Below, piece by piece: positions 28,347 through 37,190 of a DNA stretch of 64,000 nt (within the stretch, counting starts at the first letter, position 1; every line of letters starts with the position of its first letter). The position numbers and the translations under genes were made by a program. A model generated the notes under the pieces. That model searched no databases and was not told the DNA's origin. It saw only the letters and a program-made list of their open reading frames with translations. The stretch comes from Thermoleophilum album (GTDB lineage Bacteria; Actinomycetota; Thermoleophilia; Solirubrobacterales; Thermoleophilaceae): assembly GCF_028867705.1 (NCBI RefSeq), contig NZ_CP066171.1, positions 1-64,000 of the forward strand, in the 5' to 3' direction.

Positions 28347-29252
28347 CTAGAGAGTGGCGCTCTTGCTTGTCGCGCGACGTGCGTGTGCCCCCTCCCGCCC
28401 GTCGTGCCACATGACCGCGCGCAGCCCGGCGGCAAGAGCGAGGGCGACCCGGTAAAGCGCGGCCGCGCGCAGCGCAGCGGGCGTCACCCGTGCCGCGCTC
28501 GCGCCCGGGCGCCCGAGCGCGATCGTGGTGGCAGCGGCGCTCGCTGCGCACAGCGCGAGGCCGGCGAGCGGTAGCGGCGCACTGTTGCCGCTCCGCGCGA
28601 CAAGGGGCACCAACTCGCGGGCGGCGGCGGCGGCGAGCACAGGACCGTGCGTTTCGACAAGTAGGCGCTCGACCTCCTCCCGCTCGGCACCGAGCGCGAG
28701 CGCTACCGTGACGACCGCCCCGGAGCGCGAAACGCCGGGGACGAGCGCGATCGTCTGAGCGAAGCCGACCGCAAGCTCGAGCGTCTTCCGCTCAGGAGGG
28801 GGTGTCGTGCGCCGACAACTGGCGGCGGCGAGGAGCGCGAGCCCCGACGCCAGCTGCGCCGCTGCCGTTGCGCGAGCGTCGCCTGCGGCGCGGGCAAGCG
28901 GTCGGCGCAGCACGACACTGGCGGCCACCGCCGGCAGCAGGGTGCGCACGAGCGTTCCGAAGCTGCGCGGGCGCGAGAGTCGCGCGCAAACGACCAGGCC
29001 GAGCAGGCTGCCGGCGTGGCCAGCGACGTCGATAGCCCTGCCCGTCTGGTCGAGCGCTCGCCGCGACAGGTCGCCGCCGCGGCGCGCGGCCAGGGCGGCA
29101 GCGAGATGGCGCACGTGGGCCGAGCTCGACACCGGCAACAGCTCGGTGACGCCCTGAAGAGCGCCGAGCAGAAGCCAATCGCTGGGAGCTAGAGCGAGGC
29201 GGTGCGAGCTGTGGCGGATGCCGGTAGAGCTGCGGTAGCGCCGGGCGGTCAC
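28347..29252 (-). CDS. uppP: Undecaprenyl-diphosphatase-like (UppP/BacA) protein
   Basis: UppP removes phosphate from undecaprenyl diphosphate to recycle the lipid carrier for wall and polysaccharide synthesis. The 301-residue product has both family motifs: LQGVTELLPVSSSAH near residue 30 (glutamate and serine cluster) and VPGVSRSG near 170, with several Ala/Leu-rich membrane helices. It diverges from typical UppP in the connecting regions and has an Arg-rich C-terminal tail. The open frame is far longer, but GTG at 29252 overlaps the DedA stop by 4 nt and is the natural start. It sits next to the polysaccharide region, which needs this carrier. Confidence 0.85.
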   Translation of the reverse strand: MTARRYRSSTGIRHSSHRLALAPSDWLLLGALQGVTELLPVSSSAHVRHLAAALAARRGGDLSRRALDQTGRAIDVAGHAGSLLGLVVCARLSRPRSFGTLVRTLLPAVAASVVLRRPLARAAGDARATAAAQLASGLALLAAASCRRTTPPPERKTLELAVGFAQTIALVPGVSRSGAVVTVALALGAEREEVERLLVETHGPVLAAAAARELVPLVARSGNSAPLPLAGLALCAASAAATTIALGRPGASAARVTPAALRAAALYRVALALAAGLRAVMWHDGREGAHARRATSKSATL

Positions 29253-29887
29253 CGCTCGGCCTCGGCCACGTCCCGCGCTCGTCGCCGACGGCGCACGACG
29301 AGCCAGACGATGCCAGCGACGAGCGCTGCGGCGACGGCGTAGTCGAGGTAGTGCAGCTTGTCGCGCCAGGTCTCCCAGCGCTCGCCCGCTTGAACGCCCA
29401 ACCAGGTGAGACCGAACACCCACGGGATGCAGCCGAGCAACGTCAACACGCTGAACCGCCAAAAGTGCATCCGCGCCACGCCGGCGGGGAGCGAGATGAA
29501 CGTTCGCACGATCGGCATCATCCGCGTGAAGAAAACGGTCGCGTCGCCGTAGCGCTCGAACCAGCGGTCGGCTAGCTCCAGATGGGAGCGCTTGATGTGC
29601 AGCTTGTGGCCGTGCTTCTCGAGCAGGTCGACGCGCCCGGCGCGACCGATCCCGTACGCGACCCATGATCCCACCAGGTTCGCGAGCGAGCCGACCGCCG
29701 TCGCTGCCAGCAGCGTGTACTCGCCGCGCGAGACGTTGAAGCCCGCGAAGAGCATCGTCGCCTCGCTCGGCACGGGGATGCAGGCGCTCTCGAGCACCAT
29801 GAGAAAGAACACGCCGGGCAGGCCGAGCGCCTTCACGACGTCGACGGCGAGTTGGACGATCGGGTCGGTGATTGATGCGAAGAGCAC
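29249..29887 (-). CDS. DedA family membrane protein
   Basis: DedA/VTT proteins are polytopic; some flip undecaprenyl phosphate or phospholipids across the membrane. The 212-residue product has the family signature VLESACIPVPSE, a G-x-x-x-G segment GSLANLVGSWVAYGIG, and the conserved RMMPIVRTFISLPAGVARM stretch, ending in a short basic tail. GTG at 29887. It is followed directly by the UppP-like gene, so carrier-lipid dephosphorylation and recycling are encoded together; that pairing suggests an undecaprenyl-phosphate role, which is inference. Confidence 0.9.
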   Translation of the reverse strand: MLFASITDPIVQLAVDVVKALGLPGVFFLMVLESACIPVPSEATMLFAGFNVSRGEYTLLAATAVGSLANLVGSWVAYGIGRAGRVDLLEKHGHKLHIKRSHLELADRWFERYGDATVFFTRMMPIVRTFISLPAGVARMHFWRFSVLTLLGCIPWVFGLTWLGVQAGERWETWRDKLHYLDYAVAAALVAGIVWLVVRRRRRARDVAEAER

Positions 29888-29930
29888 GGCGTGAGCGAGC
29901 GCTGCTAATCGCGCAGGAGGCGAGTCCAGC

Positions 29931-29936
29931 TAGCCT
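29931..29936 (+). promoter_or_regulatory. -10-like TAGCCT before aminotransferase gene
   Basis: TAGCCT ends 9 nt before the GTG at 29946. No Shine-Dalgarno lies between. Likely start of the plus-strand sugar operon. Confidence 0.4.
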
Positions 29937-29945
29937 AGCCGGGCC

Positions 29946-31037
29946 GTGCAGGTTCCGCTGTTTCGCTTCACGCTCGCGCCCCACCACCGGCGCCTGATCG
30001 CAGCGATCGATCGCGTCGTGGCGAGTGGAAGGTTCATCCTCGGACCGGAGGTCGAGTCTTTCGAGCGCGAGTTCGCGGATTACGTCGGTGCTCGGCACTG
30101 CGTCGGCGTCGCCAACGGCACCGAGGCGTTGATGTTGTCGCTGCGAGCGCTAGGTGTCGGTCCCGGCGACGACGTCGTGGTGCCGTCGTTCACCTTCTAC
30201 GCCAGCGCCGAGGCTGTAGCAGCGATCGGTGCGCGACCGGTGTTCTGCGACATCGATCCGACGACTTTCTGTCTGACGCCCGAGACGGTGCGCTCCGCCC
30301 TCACCGCGCACACACGGGCGATCGTCGCCGTTCACCTCTTCGGCTACCCGGCGCCGGTCGAGGAGCTAGCGGAGTTCGGAGTGCCGATCGTCGAGGACGC
30401 AGCGCAAGCCACCGGCGGCAGCGGCGCCGGGGGCCGAGTAGGAACGCTCGGCACGATCGCCGCCTTCTCGTTCTTCCCCTCGAAAAACCTGCCCTGTTTG
30501 GGCGATGGCGGTGCTGTCACCACCGACGATCCGGAGCTCGCGGACCGCGTGCGGATGCTCCGCCACCACGGCTCGCGCGACAAAACGACCTTCGAGCTCG
30601 TCGGTTTCAACTCGCGCCTCGACGCGCTGCAGGCGGCGGTGTTGCGTGAGCTCCTGCCGCAGCTCGACGGCTGGAACGCGGCGCGGCGCTCGGCGGCGGC
30701 GCGCTACCGCGATCTCGGTCTCGACCGGCAGGTGACCGTGCCCAGCGAGCCGCCGGCGGGCGAACACGTCTACCACCTCTACGTCGTCCGCCACCCGCGT
30801 CGCGACGTCCTGGCGGAGGCGTTGCGCGAGCAGGGCATCGAGGCGCGCAGCTACTACGCGCAACCGATCCACCGCCAACCGGCGATGCGCAGCTATGCGC
30901 CGAACGTCGCGCTCCCCGGTACGGAAGAGGCTGCGCGCTCGAACCTGGCGCTGCCGATGGGGCCCGAGCTCACCGCCGCCGAAAGCGAGCACGTCGTCGC
31001 TGCCATCGAGCGGGCCCTCGCCGCCACCACCCCGTGA
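29946..31037 (+). CDS. DegT/DnrJ/EryC1 sugar aminotransferase
   Basis: A PLP enzyme that adds an amino group to a keto sugar nucleotide. The 363-residue protein has GTEALMLSL, VVVPSFTFYASAEAV, the EDAAQATGG aspartate, and the PLP lysine in SFFPSKNLPCLGDGG, followed by GFNSRLDALQAAVL. This family transaminates the products of 4,6-dehydratases, and a CapD/FlaA1-type dehydratase is encoded two genes downstream. GTG at 29946. Overlaps the DUF354 gene by 4 nt. Confidence 0.92.
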   Translation: MQVPLFRFTLAPHHRRLIAAIDRVVASGRFILGPEVESFEREFADYVGARHCVGVANGTEALMLSLRALGVGPGDDVVVPSFTFYASAEAVAAIGARPVFCDIDPTTFCLTPETVRSALTAHTRAIVAVHLFGYPAPVEELAEFGVPIVEDAAQATGGSGAGGRVGTLGTIAAFSFFPSKNLPCLGDGGAVTTDDPELADRVRMLRHHGSRDKTTFELVGFNSRLDALQAAVLRELLPQLDGWNAARRSAAARYRDLGLDRQVTVPSEPPAGEHVYHLYVVRHPRRDVLAEALREQGIEARSYYAQPIHRQPAMRSYAPNVALPGTEEAARSNLALPMGPELTAAESEHVVAAIERALAATTP

Positions 31038-32068
31038 GAATCTGGGTCGACCTCACGAACAGCCCGCACGTGCTCGTGATGGCGCCGATAGTGCGCTGGC
31101 TCCGGGCGCAGGGCCACGAAGTCGAGATCACAGCGCGGGACTTCGCGCAGACGCTCGAGCTCTGTAGGCGCCATGGCCTTGCGCACACCGCGATCGGCGA
31201 GCACGGTGGCGCGGGTGTCCTCGGCAAGGCGCGCGGACTCGTCCGTCGCAGCACGGCGCTGTTGCGCTGGGCGCGGCGGCGCGGCTTCGACCTAGCGCTC
31301 GGTCACGGTTCGAACGACATCTCGGTGGCCGCTCGGGTGCTCGGTATCCCTTCGGCTACCGCTTTCGACTACGAGTGGGCGGCGCTCCAGCACCACATCA
31401 ACTGCCGTCTCGCCCAGACAGTCGTGGTACCGGAGGCGATCCCGCCCGAGCGGCTCGCCCGCTACGGTGCGCGCGGCAAGCTCCGGCGCTACCCGGGAAT
31501 CAAGGAGGAGTACTACCTCGCCGACTTCGAGCCCGACGCGGGCGTCCTCGACGAGCTCGGTCTCGAGCGCGACGGCCCGCCGATCGTCGTCGTGCGAACG
31601 CCGCCGGAAGCGTCGCTCTACCACCGCTTCCGCAACCCGCTGTTCGCCGATCTGCTGCTGCGCCTGGAGAGGGAGGACGCGCAGGTCGTGGTGCTGCCCC
31701 GTCTCGCCGAGCAGCGCGCGGAGTTGCGGGCGCGGCCGCGGCTGCGCGTGCCCGAGCGGGCGATCGACGCCCCAAGCCTCGTCGCGCTGGCGGATCTGGT
31801 TGTCTCGGCGGGGGGTACCATGAACCGCGAGGCGGTGGCGCTCGGCACGCCCGTCTACACGACGTTCGAAGGGCGACTGGGCGCCGTCGACGAGCTCCTG
31901 CTGCGCGAGGGGCGCATGCGTCGGCTCGGTGATCCGTCGCAGCTGCGGATCGAGCACAAGCCGCGCACGGGCTTCGAACGCAAGCGGCGCGATCCGGGCG
32001 ATCTCGCCCGCCTCATGCTGTCGGCTCTCGAAGCGAGCGGTGAACGGGGACACGCACAAGCGGGCTAG
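31034..32068 (+). CDS. DUF354 GT-B-like protein
   Basis: Members have a GT-B fold like UDP-GlcNAc 2-epimerases and glycosyltransferases, but the activity is not established. The 344-residue product starts with IWVDLTNSPHVLVMAPIV (the usual DUF354 opening), has HGSNDISVAARVLGIPS and FDYEWAALQHH, and ends with a nucleotide-site-like SAGGTMNREAVALGTPVY. GTG at 31034 overlaps the aminotransferase stop. DUF354 genes commonly sit with sugar-nucleotide genes, as here. Confidence 0.88.
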   Translation: MRIWVDLTNSPHVLVMAPIVRWLRAQGHEVEITARDFAQTLELCRRHGLAHTAIGEHGGAGVLGKARGLVRRSTALLRWARRRGFDLALGHGSNDISVAARVLGIPSATAFDYEWAALQHHINCRLAQTVVVPEAIPPERLARYGARGKLRRYPGIKEEYYLADFEPDAGVLDELGLERDGPPIVVVRTPPEASLYHRFRNPLFADLLLRLEREDAQVVVLPRLAEQRAELRARPRLRVPERAIDAPSLVALADLVVSAGGTMNREAVALGTPVYTTFEGRLGAVDELLLREGRMRRLGDPSQLRIEHKPRTGFERKRRDPGDLARLMLSALEASGERGHAQAG

Positions 32069-34004
32069 AACGAGTGGTCAGCTCCTCGCTCTGCTCGCGG
32101 GCCCGCGCGTGCGGCGCATCGGTCAGCTGGCGGTAGACGGGGCGCTCGTCGCGCTGGCGTGGTGGCTTGCGTTCGTTCTGCGTTTCGACAACGGCATCCC
32201 CCCGCGCTACCGCGACCTCTTGCTCGCCACGCTGCCGCTGGTGGTGGCGCTGAAGGTTGTGGTCTTGGCGCTGTTCGGCGCCTACTCGAAACTCTGGCGC
32301 TACGTCGACCAACGCGACTTCAACTCGCTCGTGCGCGCGGTGGTGGTCGGCTCGGTCGCTGTCATCGCCGCGACTTTCGTGCTCGCCCCGGGGCGCGTCG
32401 ATCCGCCGCGCGGCGTGATCGCGCTCGATCTGCTGCTCACCCTCGCGTTGCTCGGCGGGGCACGTTTTCTGGTGCGCGCGCTGGTGGTCGAGCGACCGCT
32501 GCGGGGCCCGCTCTTCGAACGTGCCGCGCGCGAGGTGTTGATCGTCGGCGCCGGCAACGGGGGGCAGCAGGTTGCTGCCGAGTTGCGCCGCAACCCCCAG
32601 CTCGCCAGTGCGCCGATCGGCTTCGTCGACGACGACCCGCGCAAGCGCGGGATGCGCATCGCCGGGCTGAAAGTGCTCGGCAGCACCGACGATCTGCCGC
32701 GGATCCTCGACGACACCAAGCCCGACGAGGTGATCATCGCCATTCCTTCCGCACCCGGCCTGCTGCGCCAGAAGGTGGTGACCGCCTGTCGCGAGCGACA
32801 GATTCCGGTTCGTACGCTGCCGACGACGTTCGAGCTTTTGTCGGGAGGGATCGAGCTCGTGCGCCAGGCGCGCGAGGTCCGGGTGGAGGATGTCCTCGGG
32901 CGCGAGCCGGTGCGGATGGAGATCGACCGCGTCGGCGCCTACTTGCGCGGGCGTGTCGTACTCGTCACCGGTGCCGGTGGCTCGATCGGGTCGGAGCTGT
33001 GCCGCCAGATCGCCCGTGTCGGTCCGCGCATGTTGGTGCTCGTCGACAACGCCGAAACCGCGCTCTTCGAGATCCGGCGCGAGCTCGAGCAGGAGCGCCA
33101 CTTCGCACGTCTCGCTGCTGTTCTCGCCGACTGTCGTGACGCCACGCGGATGCGCGAGGTTTTTCTCGAGCACCGCCCCAACGTCGTCTTCCACGCCGCC
33201 GCCTACAAGCACGTGCCGCTGATGGAAGAGAACCCCGTCGAGGCGATCCGCAACAACGCCGTCGCCACACGGATCGTCGCAGCGGCCGCCGGCTCGGCCG
33301 GCGCCGACCGGTTTGTGCTCGTGTCGACCGACAAGGCGGTGCGGCCGCAAACGGTCATGGGCGCTTCCAAAGCGCTCGCCGAGTGGGCGGTCGAAGCAGC
33401 CCAGAGCCGCTATCCGGGCACGCGCTACGCAGCGGTGCGCTTCGGCAACGTGCTCGGCTCGTCGGGCTCCGTCGTGCCGATCTTCCGGCGCCAGATCGCG
33501 AAGGGCGGGCCGGTGACGGTCACCGACCCGCGGATGACGCGCTACTTCATGACGATCCCCGAGGCCGTGCAGCTGATCATCCGTTCTGGCGACCTTGCGC
33601 GCGGCGGCGAGATCTTCGTGCTCGAGATGGGCGAGCCGGTGCCGATCATCGAGCTGGCACGGAACATGATCCGGCTGGCCGGTTACGAGCCGGGGGTGGA
33701 TATTGCGATCGAGATCGTCGGCCCGCGCCCGGGAGAGAAACTGCACGAAGAGCTCTTCAACCCCGACGAGACACCGCGCCCGACGGCAGCCGAGAAGATC
33801 GTGTGTGCCGCGCGGGCGCCGATCGACCCCGCGTGGGTCGACGCCGTTTTCGCTCGCATCGAGGAGCTGGCCTACACGGGTAGCTCGGGCGATGTGGCGG
33901 CGGCGGTAGCCGAGCTCGCCGCTGAGCGGTGGGCTAGTCGCGGCGACAGCAGCGACGCGCAGTCGGAGCCGCGGCCCGCTGAGGGTAAGGCGACGTCACT
34001 CTAG
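32040..34004 (+). CDS. CapD/FlaA1-type nucleotide-sugar 4,6-dehydratase
   Basis: Membrane-bound dehydratase/epimerase that typically converts UDP-GlcNAc to a 4-keto-6-deoxy sugar. The roughly 654-residue protein has four N-terminal membrane helices (to about 140), a CoA-binding-like Rossmann domain (VLIVGAGNGGQQ), and the SDR domain with VTGAGGSIGSEL, HAAAYKHVPLMEENP and STDKAVRPQTVMGASK. The SDR YxxxK tyrosine is Met (MGASK), a known feature of the large WbpM/CapD group. GTG at 32040 overlaps DUF354 by 29 bp; the open frame starts earlier but is antisense-like there. Confidence 0.92.
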   Translation: MNGDTHKRARTSGQLLALLAGPRVRRIGQLAVDGALVALAWWLAFVLRFDNGIPPRYRDLLLATLPLVVALKVVVLALFGAYSKLWRYVDQRDFNSLVRAVVVGSVAVIAATFVLAPGRVDPPRGVIALDLLLTLALLGGARFLVRALVVERPLRGPLFERAAREVLIVGAGNGGQQVAAELRRNPQLASAPIGFVDDDPRKRGMRIAGLKVLGSTDDLPRILDDTKPDEVIIAIPSAPGLLRQKVVTACRERQIPVRTLPTTFELLSGGIELVRQAREVRVEDVLGREPVRMEIDRVGAYLRGRVVLVTGAGGSIGSELCRQIARVGPRMLVLVDNAETALFEIRRELEQERHFARLAAVLADCRDATRMREVFLEHRPNVVFHAAAYKHVPLMEENPVEAIRNNAVATRIVAAAAGSAGADRFVLVSTDKAVRPQTVMGASKALAEWAVEAAQSRYPGTRYAAVRFGNVLGSSGSVVPIFRRQIAKGGPVTVTDPRMTRYFMTIPEAVQLIIRSGDLARGGEIFVLEMGEPVPIIELARNMIRLAGYEPGVDIAIEIVGPRPGEKLHEELFNPDETPRPTAAEKIVCAARAPIDPAWVDAVFARIEELAYTGSSGDVAAAVAELAAERWASRGDSSDAQSEPRPAEGKATSL

Positions 34005-34007
34005 AGT
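34002..34007 (+). promoter_or_regulatory. -10-like TAGAGT before LytR_C gene
   Basis: TAGAGT overlaps the stop codon of the dehydratase gene and lies 8 nt before the TTG at 34016. Confidence 0.35.
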
Positions 34008-34015
34008 GTCGTAGG

Positions 34016-35116
34016 TTGGTCGGCGAGCTCGTTCAGCAGATCGGTGCGTACGCGGGGATCGCTTCGGTGGCGGGGCTCGCGGTGCTGGCGTCGCTCTACT
34101 TCGCTCACGCCCGCGAGCTGCGCCAACTCCGTCAGTGGGCCGACGAGTTCGCTCGAGCTGTCGCGCAGCGTGAGGCCGAACGAGTCCGCACCGTGCAGCC
34201 AGTGCGAAGCGCGCCGCTCGCGACACCGACAGCTGTCCACGTAGCGCGCTCGTCGGCCGCTGCCAGCCAGGCGGCGGGGCAGCCCGCCGGTGCAGTTCCG
34301 GCCACTCCGGCGGCGGCCGAGGCGGCACGGACCGCCGCTGGCGCTGCGCCCGCAGCGGCCCAAGCGGGCGGAGGGGCGAGCGATGTCGGTGCACCAGCGG
34401 AGCCCGCTGCTCCGACCGAGGCCGGCGCCGGCGCCGCGACGGCGAGCGGAGCACCCGCCCCGGAAGTCGCTACCAGCACCAGCGGCAACGGTGCGACACC
34501 CCCACACGGGCGACCGACGATCACCATCCGCTCCGACACGCCACCGCTGCGTCACGAGAGCGCGAACGTTGCCGGCGCCCCCGGCACGAGCGCTGCGGAC
34601 GAGACGATGATCATGCGTGGCGGGCTTGGCGAGCAGCGCGGCGTGCGGCGCCTCGCGGCGTTGGCCCCGCGGCGGCTGCTGGCAGTCGCAGTGCTAGTGC
34701 TCGCGCTTGTTGCGATCGCTGGTGTCGCCGGATCTGCGCTTCTCAACCCACCGAGTCGCGAAACGAGCAGCACTCGCCGCACCGGAAGCGATGGGACAAG
34801 CAAGCAGGCAGCGCGGCCGATCGTGCCCTCCCAGATCACCGTCGCAGTCCTGAACGGCACGACCGTCCCGGGGCTCGCGGCGCAGATCGGCGATCGCCTC
34901 TCGGCGCTCGGTTTCGACGTCGGCAACATCACCAACAACTCCGACCAGCAGCGCGCCGAATCGGTCGTGCTGTTCCAGCCTGGGCACGAACGCGAAGCGG
35001 CGTTCGTCGGCCGCAAACTCGGAATTGCCCAGCGCGAGCCGATCGACCCGGTCGCACGTCAGCTCGGCGGTGACGCGAGCGTCGTGGTCATCGCCGGCGC
35101 CGACCAGACACCGTAG
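34016..35116 (+). CDS. Membrane protein with LytR_C domain, no LCP domain
   Basis: The 366-residue product has an N-terminal membrane helix (about 8-26), an Arg/Glu coiled segment, a long low-complexity Ala/Pro/Gly/Thr linker (60-200), a second membrane helix (about 222-243) and a C-terminal LytR_C domain of about 90 residues (VAVLNGTTVPGLAAQIGDRL, RAESVVLFQPGHEREA). LytR_C usually follows a LytR-CpsA-Psr catalytic domain that attaches glycans to peptidoglycan; that domain is absent here. TTG at 34016 is the chosen start. It may be a wall-glycan accessory or scaffold; no activity can be assigned. Confidence 0.8.
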   Translation: MVGELVQQIGAYAGIASVAGLAVLASLYFAHARELRQLRQWADEFARAVAQREAERVRTVQPVRSAPLATPTAVHVARSSAAASQAAGQPAGAVPATPAAAEAARTAAGAAPAAAQAGGGASDVGAPAEPAAPTEAGAGAATASGAPAPEVATSTSGNGATPPHGRPTITIRSDTPPLRHESANVAGAPGTSAADETMIMRGGLGEQRGVRRLAALAPRRLLAVAVLVLALVAIAGVAGSALLNPPSRETSSTRRTGSDGTSKQAARPIVPSQITVAVLNGTTVPGLAAQIGDRLSALGFDVGNITNNSDQQRAESVVLFQPGHEREAAFVGRKLGIAQREPIDPVARQLGGDASVVVIAGADQTP

Positions 35117-35208
35117 GTCGCGTTGGGCGAGTTCGCGGGACGCGGCCTCGCGCGGCCTGGTCTCGGACGACTGCGATGGCGGGTGCGCAGCGACGCCAAC
35201 TCGCGACC

Positions 35209-36000
35209 CTAGGGCACCCAGCCGGCCCGGCGGTAGATCGCGGCCAGTTCGCGCAAACGCCCCTCGTCGACAAGTGTGAAACGCCGCCCTTCGAGTTCGA
35301 TCACTGCTCCGGGGTAGGGCGGATACCAGAACGCCCGGATCTTGCGCTCGATGTCGTCGCCAGGACGGACGACGCGCAGTTGCTCGAACGCGGCCCGGTC
35401 GACGTAGCGCCCCTCCCCTTGCGGGATGCGCGGCAACTCGTGCCCCGCGATGACCTCGTCGATCACCGAGCGGAAAAGCGCGAGCAGCTCTTCCTGGCTA
35501 CGTAGGTCGAGCGATAGCGCCGTTTCGGTGTCGGGATCGATCGGGAAACGAACCACGCGAACGATGTCGCCGGTGTCGATCGTCTCGGCCACGTGGTGGC
35601 ACGAGACGCCGTACTCGCGGTAGCCCTCGAGGATCGCGACGTTGTAGCCGCCGAGGCCACGCAGTTCGGGAAGCGGGGCGGGATGGAAGTTGAGGCAGTA
35701 AAGGCGCGGCAGCTCGATCAGCGGCCGTTCGATGCGCCGCCAAAAGAGGAAAGACAGCACGAGGTCGACGTCTTGCAGCTCCGGGTCGCCAGCAGCGATG
35801 CGCTCGTACAAGGACCGATCGTCGCTGAGCGCGAGGCCGTAGCGCTCAGCCACGAGGTCGACGCGTTGCGCGTCGAGGGCGTCGCCGGGGTCGGCGGGGC
35901 AGACGACGGCGCGCACCTCGACGCCGCGTTCGACGAGCCATTCCAGCGCGCGCGCCGCGGAGCGCTTGTGTTTGGCCATGAAGATCGCGCGCAGGCTCAC
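35209..36000 (-). CDS. Formyltransferase family protein (sugar N-formylation)
   Basis: Uses N10-formyl-tetrahydrofolate to formylate an amine. The 263-residue product has the catalytic triad of the family: Asn and His in NFHPAPLPELRG and Asp in the TIDTGDIV motif. It is shorter than Met-tRNA formyltransferase and has a different C-terminal part (VDRAAFEQLRV, FWYPPYPGAVIE), like ArnA or VioF-type sugar formyltransferases. With an aminotransferase and a 4,6-dehydratase nearby, the likely substrate is an amino-deoxy sugar nucleotide (inference). GTG at 36000 overlaps the upstream glycosyltransferase stop by 4 nt. Confidence 0.88.
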   Translation of the reverse strand: MSLRAIFMAKHKRSAARALEWLVERGVEVRAVVCPADPGDALDAQRVDLVAERYGLALSDDRSLYERIAAGDPELQDVDLVLSFLFWRRIERPLIELPRLYCLNFHPAPLPELRGLGGYNVAILEGYREYGVSCHHVAETIDTGDIVRVVRFPIDPDTETALSLDLRSQEELLALFRSVIDEVIAGHELPRIPQGEGRYVDRAAFEQLRVVRPGDDIERKIRAFWYPPYPGAVIELEGRRFTLVDEGRLRELAAIYRRAGWVP

Positions 36001-37142
36001 GCTTCTGTTTCCGTTTCGACGCTCCGCGCGCTGGGTACGCCGAGGCGCTCGTACAAGGCGATCAGCGTGCGCGCGACCGCAGCGAAAGAAAGCGGCCCCG
36101 CGGCGAGCTCTTCGGCACGGGTTTCGAGCTCTCGGCGTCGTTGCGGGTGCGACACGACGTCCGCGATCCGCTCGGCCAACTCGTCTTCGTCTCCCGGACG
36201 GGCGAGAGCGGGATAACCGAACTCCTCGCCCAGTTCGCGAAAGCCGCCGACAGCCGTTGCCACCGCAGCGCGGCCGAGCCCGAGCGCAAGGGCGAGAACG
36301 CCCGACTGGTCGATCGCGCGGTAGGGCAGTACCACCACCGCGGCGCGAGCGAACAGTGTCGCCGCCTCGGTGTCCGAGACGTAGCGGTCGACGAACCGCA
36401 CCGGCACCGGAACCTCGCGGGCGAGCGCGCGCGCCCAGCCGAGATCGCCGACAAGTGGACGCCCGACAACCCACAGCTCGCACCCTTCCAGCTGGCGTGC
36501 GGCACGCAGCAGCGAGTCGAGTCCCTTGTAAGGACGTACCGAGCCGAAGTAGAGGACCGCGGGAGCCTCGGTGGCGCTCGCGAGCGGCGCCGGCAACGCC
36601 GCGCGGCCCGCTAGCGAGCGCAGGTGGGTGAAAGCAGGGTGGGGATGCACGCAGATGCGTTCGGCGGGTACACCCGCTCGAACGAGCACCTCGGCCCCGG
36701 CGCGAGTGTGCACGACGAGCGCGTCGAAACGCTGGCCGAGGGCGCGCAGGTAACGCTTCGAGCCGAGCATCCCGCTGCGGCGCAAGACGTTGTGGAGCGT
36801 GAGCAGCCGCGGCCGGCCGGAGGGCAAAAGCCAGGGGTCGACCGGCTCGTAGGGCAGCCACTGGTAGTGGCGGAGGGCCGCCCGACGGCGCGCAGCACGG
36901 TGGGCGAGAGCGTCGAAAGGGTGCTCGACCAGGCGAGCGAACGCGCGAACGCGGCGCTTCCCGATCCGCCCGCTCAGACGGTGGAAGAGCTCGTCGACCG
37001 TGACGCCGGCTGCGGGCGCAAGGGCCCCGTGCACGAACGGCGCGGTGACTACGCGCACGTCGATACCGCTGCCGGCGAGAGCCGAGGCGAGCTGACGCGT
37101 ATAAGGAGCGACATCCCCGCGCGGATCGATCAGCTCGACCAT
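35997..37142 (-). CDS. Glycosyltransferase family 4
   Basis: A GT-B fold transferase of 381 residues acting in the cytoplasm on a lipid-linked glycan. The N-terminal domain starts MVELIDPRGDVAPYTRQLA, the acceptor side; the C-terminal domain has AVLYFGSVRPYKGLDSLL, the nucleotide-sugar motif. The loop equal to the EX7E motif reads DQSGVLALALGLGRA, with Asp in the first acidic place and no second Glu, so it is atypical. ATG at 37142; the longer open frame is antisense to the next gene. It is coupled to the formyltransferase. Confidence 0.88.
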   Translation of the reverse strand: MVELIDPRGDVAPYTRQLASALAGSGIDVRVVTAPFVHGALAPAAGVTVDELFHRLSGRIGKRRVRAFARLVEHPFDALAHRAARRRAALRHYQWLPYEPVDPWLLPSGRPRLLTLHNVLRRSGMLGSKRYLRALGQRFDALVVHTRAGAEVLVRAGVPAERICVHPHPAFTHLRSLAGRAALPAPLASATEAPAVLYFGSVRPYKGLDSLLRAARQLEGCELWVVGRPLVGDLGWARALAREVPVPVRFVDRYVSDTEAATLFARAAVVVLPYRAIDQSGVLALALGLGRAAVATAVGGFRELGEEFGYPALARPGDEDELAERIADVVSHPQRRRELETRAEELAAGPLSFAAVARTLIALYERLGVPSARSVETETEA

Positions 37143-37154
37143 CGACAAGCGGCA

Positions 37155-37184
37155 TTGTTGCGAGCCGAGGTAGCGAACTAGGGT
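37155..37184 (+). promoter_or_regulatory. Promoter: TTGTTG-18-TAGGGT, leaderless GTG
   Basis: TTGTTG (37155-37160), an 18-bp spacer and TAGGGT (37179-37184) lie just before the GTG at 37191, with only 6 nt between the -10 and the start codon. This is the clearest case of the leaderless pattern in the window. Confidence 0.5.
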
Positions 37185-37190
37185 TCCGGC

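Noticed and set aside
32013-33746. 577-codon open frame antisense to the dehydratase gene
   Set aside because: The composition (His, Arg, Asp, Gln rich) is that of the reverse complement of a real gene; no motif is present.
35117-35211. Near-inverted repeats (GTCGCGTTGG and CCAACTCGCGAC) at both ends of the gap between convergent genes
   Set aside because: Arms are imperfect, over 65 bp apart and partly in coding sequence; no clear terminator or element results.
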